A DNA stretch of 64,000 bases from Legionella wadsworthii DSM 21896 = ATCC 33877 (lineage in GTDB: Bacteria > Pseudomonadota > Gammaproteobacteria > Legionellales > Legionellaceae): positions 25,333 to 89,332 of the forward strand of contig NZ_JNIA01000028.1 of the NCBI RefSeq assembly GCF_000701265.1, in the 5' to 3' direction. The notes under the pieces were generated by a model that made no database searches, had not been told where the DNA came from, and saw only the letters and a list, made by a program, of their open reading frames with translations. This document shows, in pieces, positions 56,523-64,000 of this stretch (position 1 is the first letter of the stretch; the number at the start of each line of letters is the position of its first letter). Both the position numbers and the translations under genes were made by a program.

Positions 56523-56738
56523 GAGCATTCCTTTTTCCTGAATCCATCATTCTTCAAATTATAGACTTATTATTGATCAGTATAACTATATATTGACCAT
56601 TCTTTGAAATGTAAAGAAACTTGATTTCGGTTCATAATTCGCATTATTGTATAAAAAAAAAAGATTCTATATGATTAGATTGCCTAAAAGGATATTTATT
56701 TTATTTAAAAAAGAACCACTTAGGGACAAGAAATTAAC

Positions 56739-57482
56739 ATGGGCAAAAATAATAAGCAGATAGTTTCAAATGGGGACAATCATCATTTTGGGATTCCTGA
56801 AGGATTGGTTTCACGAAGAAAAGATGAAGTCATTGCCCAAAAAAAAATGGCGAATTTAAAGGCTACCAACACCAATAACACACACTGTCCTACTCCTAAT
56901 CAAGCCAAACCATTAACGCATCTCACCAAATCAAGGCCGAAAATTGCTCATAGAAAACCATCACGTGCGCTACACCATTTAAGTACATCCGAAGCTGGTT
57001 TCTTTTCAAAAATTGAAAAAATGGTTCATGAGTCCTCTAATCCAGAGTGGCTTAAAGTAATACAGTGTTGTATTTCTGAGGCATGGAGGCATTATAAAAA
57101 CTACTATGTGCGGGGTATAAATACCCGTCAACCCAATGGATGGCTCAGTTGGTGGCGCCACGGTAACGAGGGACAAGAAAGAGCCGAAATATTTAAGAAG
57201 GAAGTTGAAGCGATCAATAATTTGGATCAATTAATGAAATACATAGGACTTTTTTTCGAGGATCCTGACATTCGGTTTGAAAACCATTCTTTTGCCTCTT
57301 ATTTATTTGAAGAGTTTAACCGCCTGTTAAGAGGCCCTGAGTATCAATTTAAAGAAGACACCATTTATTGTAAAAACGATTGGTATCAGATATCGGAACA
57401 ATTAAAAATGATGGCCGAAAAAGAGTGCCTAAAGCACTCTAGCGATCTCAGCTCAACCTATTTGGGTTACCATGCAAAATAA
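56739..57482 (+). CDS. Hypothetical protein with the OTU-protein C-terminal module
   Basis: The 247-residue protein has a basic, low-complexity N-terminus (about 1-85) and a helical C-terminal module (about 100-197). The segment RHGNEGQERAEIFKKEVEAI then NNLDQLMKYIGLFFEDPD and HSFASYLFEEFNRLL aligns with RHGEEGRIRARKFSIDF, LDQAKKYLIDFLE and HSFRTMLFKEIL of the OTU-like protein at 26409-27911. The gene overlaps the serB-like gene by 11 bases, so it is translated with serine-pathway enzymes. No signal peptide is present. Function unknown; a Legionella-type effector or regulator is an inference. Confidence 0.72.
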   Translation: MGKNNKQIVSNGDNHHFGIPEGLVSRRKDEVIAQKKMANLKATNTNNTHCPTPNQAKPLTHLTKSRPKIAHRKPSRALHHLSTSEAGFFSKIEKMVHESSNPEWLKVIQCCISEAWRHYKNYYVRGINTRQPNGWLSWWRHGNEGQERAEIFKKEVEAINNLDQLMKYIGLFFEDPDIRFENHSFASYLFEEFNRLLRGPEYQFKEDTIYCKNDWYQISEQLKMMAEKECLKHSSDLSSTYLGYHAK

Positions 57483-58266
57483 AAATGTTTGGACATTGAA
57501 TACGCCTATTGACAGCTTCTTCTTTGACTGTGATGGAACACTTTCCCTTATAGAAGGAATAAATGAATTAGCCTCCATGAATGGGGTTGCCGAACAGGTA
57601 CATCAAATTACAGAACGATGTATGGGAAAAACCGGCATGACGCTTCAGGACTATTCCCAACGCTTGGCCTACGTGCAGCCTCACTGCAAACAAATAGAAG
57701 AGCTGGCAAATTCATATATAGATCATATCGCTCCAGGAGCGCGGGAACTCATTCAGTTATTGCATTTTTTGCATAAAAAAATCTATATTATCTCAGCTGG
57801 AATTAAAATGGCATTAATCCCCTTAGCGCATACTCTTGGAATTCCCTCAGAAAACGTGTTCGCCGTAGATGTATATTTTAATGAGCAAGGTAATTACGAA
57901 GGCTTCGATATAACAAGCAACATGACAAAAGGCAATGGCAAAACAGAACAAATTGCCTCTATGATGAAACCAGGTGAACGATCCGTATTGGTCGGTGATG
58001 GCGTAAGCGATTGGGAAGCTCGAGAAACAGTCACTCGATTTATTGGCTTCGCAGGGCTAAATCCCAAGGAATGGGTGAAAAAACACTCCAGTTTTTACAT
58101 TACCAATACAAGCTTTTATTCAATAATCCCTTTAAGCTTAACTCCTGATGAGTTGAAACAGTTACCCACAAAATATTATGCTTATTATGAGCAAGGAATT
58201 ACAGATATCGATAATTCTGTTGTTTTAATCAAGGGAGATGAGCATGTTCACCATTCAAATTCTTGA
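57472..58266 (+). CDS. HAD phosphatase, phosphoserine phosphatase (SerB) like
   Basis: The 264-residue protein has the HAD nucleophile motif FFDCDGTLSLIEG, motif II IYIISAGIK and motif IV LVGDGVSDWEAR, with the SerB cap helix MTLQDYSQRLAYVQ. It is close to phosphoserine phosphatase. The next gene is a 3-phosphoglycerate dehydrogenase, so the two would cover the first and last steps of serine synthesis; serC is not in the window. Its start overlaps the upstream gene by 11 bases and its end overlaps serA by about 23 bases. Confidence 0.85.
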   Translation: MQNKNVWTLNTPIDSFFFDCDGTLSLIEGINELASMNGVAEQVHQITERCMGKTGMTLQDYSQRLAYVQPHCKQIEELANSYIDHIAPGARELIQLLHFLHKKIYIISAGIKMALIPLAHTLGIPSENVFAVDVYFNEQGNYEGFDITSNMTKGNGKTEQIASMMKPGERSVLVGDGVSDWEARETVTRFIGFAGLNPKEWVKKHSSFYITNTSFYSIIPLSLTPDELKQLPTKYYAYYEQGITDIDNSVVLIKGDEHVHHSNS

Positions 58267-59443
58267 CAATATATCGCCCCAGGGTTTAAAACTGTTTCAT
58301 CCGGACCTCTATCAGTTAGGCCTTAATCCTCCTAATCCCGATGTGATCTTAGTCCGTTCCTATAAATTACATGACCATCCATTCCCAAAGGGTTTAAGAG
58401 CAGTAGCACGAGCAGGTACAGGGATTGATAACATTCCTGTTGATACACTGACCAGCATGGGAGTTCCTATCTTTTATGCACCTGGAGCAAATGCCAATGC
58501 AGTCAAAGAATTGGTGATGGCCGCGATGATCATGGGATACAGACATTTGGATGAAACCCGTTCCTTTATCACAGAATTATCTAAAGAGGACAGCCAACAA
58601 TTTCACCAGGAAATTGAGACGAAAAAAAAGAGATTTGTAGGGCATGAAATTTCAGGCAAGACATTAGGCGTTATTGGGTTAGGTTACATAGGTGTTAAAG
58701 TAGCTAATGCCGGGCTTGCCCTAGGAATGAAGGTCTTAGGTTTTGACCCCAACATGACCCTGACAAATGCTTTGGCTTTAATGCCTGGTGTCGAAAAAGT
58801 CATGGATATGAATATCTTACTGGCTCACTCAGATATTATAACGCTCCATATCCCATTAAATGCCTCAACCACGAATTTAATCAATGAGGAAAATATTACC
58901 CAGGTGAAACCTCATACATTATTACTCAACTTTTCCCGAGAAAAAGTAGTCAGTGAAGCAGCTGTATTGCAACAATTAAATAAACAGGAAATTATGGGGT
59001 ACATTACTGATTTCCCAACCCTCAAATTAGCGGGTCATCCTAATGTTTTGTGCTTTCCTCATTTGGGGGCGAGTACTCAAGAAGCTGAGCAGACTGCCGC
59101 AGAAATGGTCATTCGCAATATTTGTAATTATCTGGAAGATGGAATTATTGAGTACTCAGTCAATTTCCCTAATATCTCTCTTTCTTCGACTCCAATTGTA
59201 AACTGCTATAGACTTTTGATAATCAATAAAAATACACCGGGTGCGATGGGGAAAATAACTCAAGGTATATCCAAATTTAAATATAATATTGAGCAAATGG
59301 AAAATAAATCACGAGGAGATATCGCCGTGAACATCATAGACATATGCGGCGATAAAGAGCTATTACCGCAACTTTGTGATCAATTAAAACGCATTTCGAG
59401 TCTCATAGATGTCCGTCTGGTGTCGCATCTACAAAAAAGATAA
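58244..59443 (+). CDS. serA: D-3-phosphoglycerate dehydrogenase
   Basis: The protein (399 residues) has the D-2-hydroxyacid dehydrogenase layout: AVARAGTGIDNIPVD, the Rossmann motif LGVIGLGYIGVKVANAG, DIITLHIPLNASTTNLI and NVLCFPHLGASTQEAEQTA with the catalytic Arg/Glu/His, then a C-terminal ACT-like regulatory domain (RLLIINKNTPGAMGKITQG). This is the serine-regulated class of SerA. I start it at 58244 rather than 58238, because AAGGGAG then has a six-base spacing. It forms an operon with the serB-like gene. Confidence 0.93.
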   Translation: MFTIQILDNISPQGLKLFHPDLYQLGLNPPNPDVILVRSYKLHDHPFPKGLRAVARAGTGIDNIPVDTLTSMGVPIFYAPGANANAVKELVMAAMIMGYRHLDETRSFITELSKEDSQQFHQEIETKKKRFVGHEISGKTLGVIGLGYIGVKVANAGLALGMKVLGFDPNMTLTNALALMPGVEKVMDMNILLAHSDIITLHIPLNASTTNLINEENITQVKPHTLLLNFSREKVVSEAAVLQQLNKQEIMGYITDFPTLKLAGHPNVLCFPHLGASTQEAEQTAAEMVIRNICNYLEDGIIEYSVNFPNISLSSTPIVNCYRLLIINKNTPGAMGKITQGISKFKYNIEQMENKSRGDIAVNIIDICGDKELLPQLCDQLKRISSLIDVRLVSHLQKR

Positions 59444-59624
59444 TTCCATATTTTTTTACCAAAAAATAAGAAAGAACCCAATTCTTCGCTTAGGTCTGTT
59501 TCTCTCAGGAAGGCACTCCATTTCTCCTATAGTCTTTTATTTTAAATAAACGGGTAAGAGCTGACATTCTCAACAAAATCGAGATATAATATGTCAAATT
59601 TTTATACAAACAAAAGGTTTCTCG

Positions 59625-60500
59625 ATGTTTGGTCTGAATGATAAGGTCGGTCAATCGTTTTTTAAAACAGCAAACGCAGACGAGCTTTTTGTGACGAGCC
59701 GTTTTTTTACCTTACAGGGTGAGGGTCCTTTTCGAGGCCAACCAGCTTATTTTATTCGATTGGCAAAATGCAATCTGGCCTGTTCTTTTTGTGATACTTA
59801 TTTTGATGCGGGGGAATGGAGAAGTTTTACTTCTTTACTTGACGAGTCGGAACAAGTCATCTCTGCCTTTTTTCAAAGCCGCAATCTCCCTGTTCCTTCA
59901 TGGGCACAAGGTTTCTCCAAGAAAATAGTCCTGGTGATAACAGGAGGAGAACCCTTATTACAACGAAATTTATCGGTATTTTTAGAAAAAGCCAAGCCAT
60001 ATTTCCAAATGATACAAATTGAATCGAATGGTACCTCCATTCTTAATGACCTCCCGCAGAGCACCACATTGGTGGTGAGTCCAAAATGTCTTGAAAAAAA
60101 TGGAAAAGCAATTCGTTATCTAAAGCCACATTTAAAAATGCTTGAACGCGCTGATTATTTAAAATTTGTCCTATCGGCTCCTGAGGAACATCGCTATACA
60201 CCCTATAGCGCGATCCCCGAATGGGCCCATGAATGGGCAGAAAAAACAAACAAACAAGTGTTTGTTAGCCCCATGAATCGATATCAAAAAGAGCCTCAAC
60301 AGGTCCTTTCAATGCGTGAAAAAGGAAATGAGCTTGGTTTAGCAGAGCGTTCTGAGATAAATGAAGTGGTTAGTTTTTGGGAACCCAACCTTTTAGATTT
60401 GAAAAAAAACCAGCGAAATCATGAATATGCAGCAGAATATTGCATGAAGTACGGATTTATACTGAATTTACAAATCCATTTGTTTGCAAGTTTACCTTAA
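59625..60500 (+). CDS. queE: 7-carboxy-7-deazaguanine synthase (QueE, radical SAM)
   Basis: The cluster motif CNLACSFCD is the radical SAM CxxxCxxC, preceded by FFTLQGEGPFRGQPAYFIRLAKC and followed by ITGGEPLL, all diagnostic for QueE in queuosine and preQ0 synthesis. At 291 residues it is longer than E. coli QueE; the extra part lies between the cluster and GGEPLL and in the C-terminus (EVVSFWEPNLLDLKKNQRNH). AAAAGG lies seven bases before the ATG. The other queuosine genes are not in the window. Confidence 0.93.
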   Translation: MFGLNDKVGQSFFKTANADELFVTSRFFTLQGEGPFRGQPAYFIRLAKCNLACSFCDTYFDAGEWRSFTSLLDESEQVISAFFQSRNLPVPSWAQGFSKKIVLVITGGEPLLQRNLSVFLEKAKPYFQMIQIESNGTSILNDLPQSTTLVVSPKCLEKNGKAIRYLKPHLKMLERADYLKFVLSAPEEHRYTPYSAIPEWAHEWAEKTNKQVFVSPMNRYQKEPQQVLSMREKGNELGLAERSEINEVVSFWEPNLLDLKKNQRNHEYAAEYCMKYGFILNLQIHLFASLP

Positions 60501-60570
60501 CCAAGATCCCGCTGTTTGGAATATCACAAACAAGCACCCTTCTTTTTTTCTAAAGTATCCTTAAACTCAT

Positions 60571-60759
60571 TTAGCCACCGCTTACCATATCATGGCCACA
60601 ACAAGTTGGGGATTTAATTTTGCCACATCCATGAGGGCATTTCGCGACTTGAACATTCCCTTTTTCGGTTTTAATTACATCACTAACCAGTTCAGAGTTG
60701 CATTTGGTACAGGTTAAATTTTTCACGCCCATTCCACATTTATGACATTTATATTCCAT
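60571..60759 (-). CDS. Small zinc-ribbon protein
   Basis: The 62-residue protein has the pattern CHKCGMGVKNLTCTKCNSE, then CPHGCGKIKSPTCCGHDM: paired CxxC motifs that would bind one or two zinc ions. AAGGAGAAAATAAA precedes the ATG. Function unknown. It may bind nucleic acid or serve as a metal-binding or redox protein. Confidence 0.85.
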   Translation of the reverse strand: MEYKCHKCGMGVKNLTCTKCNSELVSDVIKTEKGNVQVAKCPHGCGKIKSPTCCGHDMVSGG

Positions 60760-60925
60760 TTTATTTTCTCCTTATCATCCTAAAGTACTTTCAAATATAG
60801 GCATAAATGATCAACTTGTAAAATATTTGCCATTTTAATCCTCTTTTAATCCTAAGCAGTGAGCTAAATGTAATAAGCACGAATATCACCTACGGTTTGT
60901 TCTCGCGCTTATAATTCCAAAAACC

Positions 60926-63900
60926 TCACTTGAGAATGTCTGAAAGCTTACTTTCATCATTCTTTAGCACCAACTCCATCATACGGTTTAGTTCGAAAGC
61001 TATTTGATCTTTACATTGTTTGGTTAAAGGTCCATTAATCGAAAGCCGATAGTCGCCATATTGATCATTATTTAAAAACAGCCACAAAGATTGATTTCCT
61101 ATAGGACGATCAAAATTGCCATAGTGATTCGGAATACTGGCTTCAAGGTTTTCAAAATTCATGTCTTTAATCCCTTTGTTAAACGAGTTTGGGGTCAGAT
61201 TAATGACAACATTTAAATTGACGGGGGGCAGCAATGGCAAATTGAGTTTTAAAAATTTATTAAGGTAATATTTGGCTGAAATCTCAAGCTGAGTCCATCG
61301 TATTCGGCTCATACTTCTGAGTTGATAATCCACAACAAGCGAATTTTGTTTACTCTTTTTAAAATACTTTGAGAGCGTCATTTTATTGTAAATATAAGTG
61401 AAGTATTGACCTGGTGATAACTGAAACTCTTTAAATCCCACGCTTTTGATCGTATGAGGACACTTCTGATAAGGTGCCGTGATGAGGAGCTGCTCCTCAA
61501 TAGACTTAAGGAAGTCAATAAAATGATATTCCTCATTTAAGGTAATATTGATCATTTTATTTTCCATAAATAAACCAACAACCGAACGGAAATGGCTTCC
61601 CTCTCTCCCACTATGGAGTATGGTTATGGGTATTTTCTTTTGGCTGCTGATTTTATAAAAAACCATTTGAAATACAGCAATGAAGCCCGTGCTTACATTA
61701 ATATTCTTGGACTTGTGCCAATCCTTAAATTGTTCGATCAATATCGCGTTCATGGGGTAGTGGAAGATATTTTGAGGTTGATTGGCCGCATCAGGCAAGT
61801 GATTCTCGCGTCCAAAATTTAACTTTGGAAAATTTTTATTATATTTTTGCCAAAATTTAATTTTAATTTTTAAATCTTTTTCATAATGTAAATTGTTTTG
61901 TTTTACAAAATCAAAATAGGTATATTGTTCCGTTTGAGGGATAAGTTTTTTTCCATGCATCAGGGTTTCATAATTTTTTTTCACATGATCAAAGAACATT
62001 CGATACGAAGCGGCATCAATGATTATATGAGGAATTATCATATGTAATTCATGCAAATTATGACTCAATTTATAGAGATAAACTCTGATTAATGGGGGTT
62101 CTGTTAGAGGGATTATTTGAAAAATGTTGTCATAAAAGGTTTCATTCAATGTCTCTTGATCATAATTTAATGAAATATCTTCATATATTATTTTGAATGG
62201 TCCCTTTTCTCTTAGAGTTTGAACCGGAGCCTTTTCATCAAAGCTTGTCCAAAAAACATTATGCTGCTGAATCGCAGCATCGAAAGACTGCTCCAAATAT
62301 TCTCTATTGAGGTTACCGTGAAACTGTAATTGAGTACCGCAGTTGAAACTAAGTCCTAAATGATTCCACATCCAAAATACATATTGTGCATCACATAAAG
62401 CAATTTCTTCGCTGGTATTTGGGTCAGCGAAGGATTCAACCTTATTTTCAAAAACATGTTCTAATTCATTTGCGATATTCTTTGCAATTTTGTCAACCCT
62501 TGGCTCATTAATAAAATACTCTATAGGCAAGCTAAGCGTGGGACAACCTAATTTATCATGAATACGATTTCTTAATTCCAATGCCATCAGTGAATCCATT
62601 CCCATTGCGAATAAATCATCTTCCATTCCAAGCTGTTTACTGTCTTTGAGACCTAAAATATGTGCAGCAATCTCGCGAAATTCTTGGCTTAATAAATGAA
62701 CGCGTTCCTTATCTTTATGTTGTTGTAGCAGAGCGAAAAAGAGTTTATCCGAAGAGGCTTCTTTTTGAATGAGGGTTGAAAACTCCATTTGTTTGGGCGT
62801 GTTTTTAAAATAAACATCCCAATCCATAGGGCATAATACAATTTGAGGTAAATGGCTTTGCAATAGAACATCCAACACATCAATGCTTTCTGGATCCAAA
62901 GGAATCAAACCGCGGCGTTGTAATGATTCTATATTTTTTGCAGCCATTCCTGTCGTATGAAAGGCCCCCCAATTTATCGCCAATGCAGGCAAACCTTGCT
63001 GATGCCTTAAATGGGCCAAGCCATCTAAAAATCCGTTCGCCGCCACATAGTTTGACTGACCCCTGGAACCTAGAATCGATGCGGATGAGGAAAACAAGAC
63101 AAATAAATCCAGGTGCAGGCTTTTGGTGAGTTGATGCAGGGTAAGTGCACTTTGCATTTTTGCATGCAATACTTCTTCAATATCCTTATCGCATAAATTG
63201 ACAAGAAGCTCATCACGTAGAACTCCGGCAAGATGAAAAACGCCTCTTAAAGGATTAGCGCCCTGCTCGATGTCACTGATTATCTTTTCCATACCCTGCA
63301 AGTGGCTCGCATCACAAGAATAATGTTTTATAGAAATGTGCTTTCTGCGTGCGTTCTCAATCAACTCCTTAGTATCTTGGGAACATTCCGAACGGCTGGT
63401 AATCACAAGATGTTTTGCACCTCTACGAATGAGGTAATCTATTAAAGGTTTTGCCAAACCACCTGTACCTCCTGTGATGAGATAACTTGCTTCTCTATCA
63501 AATAACACCTCATCAAGGGGGGTGGGAAGCTGTTCTTTATTAAGCCTCGGTACATAAATGGAGTCCCTCACTGCAAATTGTGTTTCAGCGCTGGTATTAT
63601 GCAACAGATAACGCAACAACTCATTTAAACTGCTTCGTGAGTCTAAATCTATGGAATAATTTTTATCGAATTCCAGCTCATTTCTAAAACTTTTCCAAAA
63701 AGTACTCGCCATGGTGTGGTAAGGGTTTACCTCATCCGAGGCATACTTGTCATGGACGGCATAGGCATTTTCGGTAACCAACATAAAAGAGGCAGGTGTT
63801 TTTTTAAACATTCTTTGGCACCAATGAAACAGCTCATTGAATTGGTCTTGTTCATAAAGAAACAGGATGTTTTTATCGGATACATCCTCTAATTGGCTTA

Positions 63901-64000
63901 TATCTTTAACCAGCTGATATTCAAATGTGCCCAAAATCCTCTTTGCCCGGGCTTCGTCTTTTGCAATGACCCAAAGCTGAGGCAATTGTGCGGTACTGGG
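60926..64000 (-). CDS. Polyketide synthase C-terminal part: KR-ACP-condensation (5' partial)
   Basis: The frame is open to the right edge (PSTAQ precedes the TTG at 63985), so the N-terminal KS/AT part lies outside the window. A ketoreductase domain comes first: YLITGGTGGLAKPLIDYL (NADPH site, about residue 165), FHLAGVLRDE, and FSSSASILGSRGQSNYVAANGF with the Ser-Tyr-Asn site. Next is an ACP with DDLFAMGMDSLMALELRNRI (phosphopantetheine Ser, about 460). The last ~430 residues are condensation-domain-like, with HMIIPHIIIDAAS: PHxxxDA keeps the second His and Asp of HHxxxDG. No thioesterase follows, so this terminal domain may release the chain onto an amine or alcohol. The chain and partner are unknown. 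Confidence 0.9.
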   Translation of the reverse strand, partial: PSTAQLPQLWVIAKDEARAKRILGTFEYQLVKDISQLEDVSDKNILFLYEQDQFNELFHWCQRMFKKTPASFMLVTENAYAVHDKYASDEVNPYHTMASTFWKSFRNELEFDKNYSIDLDSRSSLNELLRYLLHNTSAETQFAVRDSIYVPRLNKEQLPTPLDEVLFDREASYLITGGTGGLAKPLIDYLIRRGAKHLVITSRSECSQDTKELIENARRKHISIKHYSCDASHLQGMEKIISDIEQGANPLRGVFHLAGVLRDELLVNLCDKDIEEVLHAKMQSALTLHQLTKSLHLDLFVLFSSSASILGSRGQSNYVAANGFLDGLAHLRHQQGLPALAINWGAFHTTGMAAKNIESLQRRGLIPLDPESIDVLDVLLQSHLPQIVLCPMDWDVYFKNTPKQMEFSTLIQKEASSDKLFFALLQQHKDKERVHLLSQEFREIAAHILGLKDSKQLGMEDDLFAMGMDSLMALELRNRIHDKLGCPTLSLPIEYFINEPRVDKIAKNIANELEHVFENKVESFADPNTSEEIALCDAQYVFWMWNHLGLSFNCGTQLQFHGNLNREYLEQSFDAAIQQHNVFWTSFDEKAPVQTLREKGPFKIIYEDISLNYDQETLNETFYDNIFQIIPLTEPPLIRVYLYKLSHNLHELHMIIPHIIIDAASYRMFFDHVKKNYETLMHGKKLIPQTEQYTYFDFVKQNNLHYEKDLKIKIKFWQKYNKNFPKLNFGRENHLPDAANQPQNIFHYPMNAILIEQFKDWHKSKNINVSTGFIAVFQMVFYKISSQKKIPITILHSGREGSHFRSVVGLFMENKMINITLNEEYHFIDFLKSIEEQLLITAPYQKCPHTIKSVGFKEFQLSPGQYFTYIYNKMTLSKYFKKSKQNSLVVDYQLRSMSRIRWTQLEISAKYYLNKFLKLNLPLLPPVNLNVVINLTPNSFNKGIKDMNFENLEASIPNHYGNFDRPIGNQSLWLFLNNDQYGDYRLSINGPLTKQCKDQIAFELNRMMELVLKNDESKLSDILK

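Noticed and set aside
56529..56738. Looked for a PmrA or CpxR box in the divergent region upstream of the shared-module gene
   Set aside because: Only AT-rich DNA without a paired cTTAATatT or GTAAA motif was found.
60760..60925. Looked for a terminator or riboswitch between the zinc-ribbon and PKS genes
   Set aside because: No stem with a T-tract and no aptamer-like pattern could be made.

Overview
The window looks like the chromosome of an AT-rich gammaproteobacterium of the Legionella type, probably not L. pneumophila. This rests on topoisomerase IV (parE) and QueE of gammaproteobacterial character, and on many long, lysine/glutamate-rich, coiled-coil or eukaryotic-like proteins of the kind that Dot/Icm type IV secretion exports. 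One such gene has a well-matched PmrA-box-like repeat upstream. The genus is inferred from gene content and protein style, not from a search. No rRNA, tRNA, insertion sequence, prophage or CRISPR array was found.

Layout. 1-3.6 kb (+): a GT2/GtrA glycosyltransferase cut by the window edge, a GT39-type membrane glycosyltransferase and an exported polysaccharide deacetylase, together a small glycan-modification set. 3.8-5.2 kb (-): a DJ-1/PfpI protein, a YjbQ protein and a DUF167 protein. 5.3-17.3 kb (-): four genes of unknown function, ending in a 2759-residue protein whose middle resembles a SecA-type motor with its catalytic motifs lost. 17.4-26.4 kb: a dual-cassette peptide ABC ATPase, parE, a membrane-fused spermidine-synthase-like protein, a permuted NlpC/P60 (YiiX-like) protein, a protein ending in a CaaX-like box, a VOC protein and a DedA protein. 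26.4-27.9 kb (-): a putative OTU-type cysteine protease (deubiquitinase candidate). 28.0-30.1 kb (-): a three-gene MNIO/DUF692 peptide-modification (bufferin/Hvf type) operon with a Cys-rich exported precursor, a strong promoter and a hairpin between precursor and enzyme.

30.3-46.6 kb is mixed: a DUF1622 protein, GH114, an S4-domain protein, a VF530 protein, a cNMP-binding-domain patatin, an exported peptide deformylase, an S66 peptidase, a nitroreductase, an outer-membrane MetA-type protein, an FAD monooxygenase, a PTP-like phytase, an alpha/beta hydrolase, an old yellow enzyme, a universal stress protein and acetyltransferases. 46.7-52.4 kb is an effector-like block: a 973-residue protein with a lipid-kinase-like motif and a PmrA-like box, a divergent Ser/Thr-kinase-like protein, and an acetyltransferase with an acidic tail. 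52.6-60.8 kb: a second-type FtsH, an erythromycin-esterase protein with a dienelactone-hydrolase-like partner, a gene carrying the same C-terminal module as the OTU protein joined to serB- and serA-like genes, then queE and a zinc-ribbon protein. 60.9-64.0 kb (-): the 3' end of a polyketide synthase with KR, ACP and a terminal condensation domain, continuing beyond the window.

The strongest leads are the MNIO operon, the OTU-like protein and the module it shares with a serine-pathway-linked gene, the CaaX-tailed protein, the degenerate SecA-like giant, the PmrA-linked kinase-like pair, and the PKS ending in a condensation domain.
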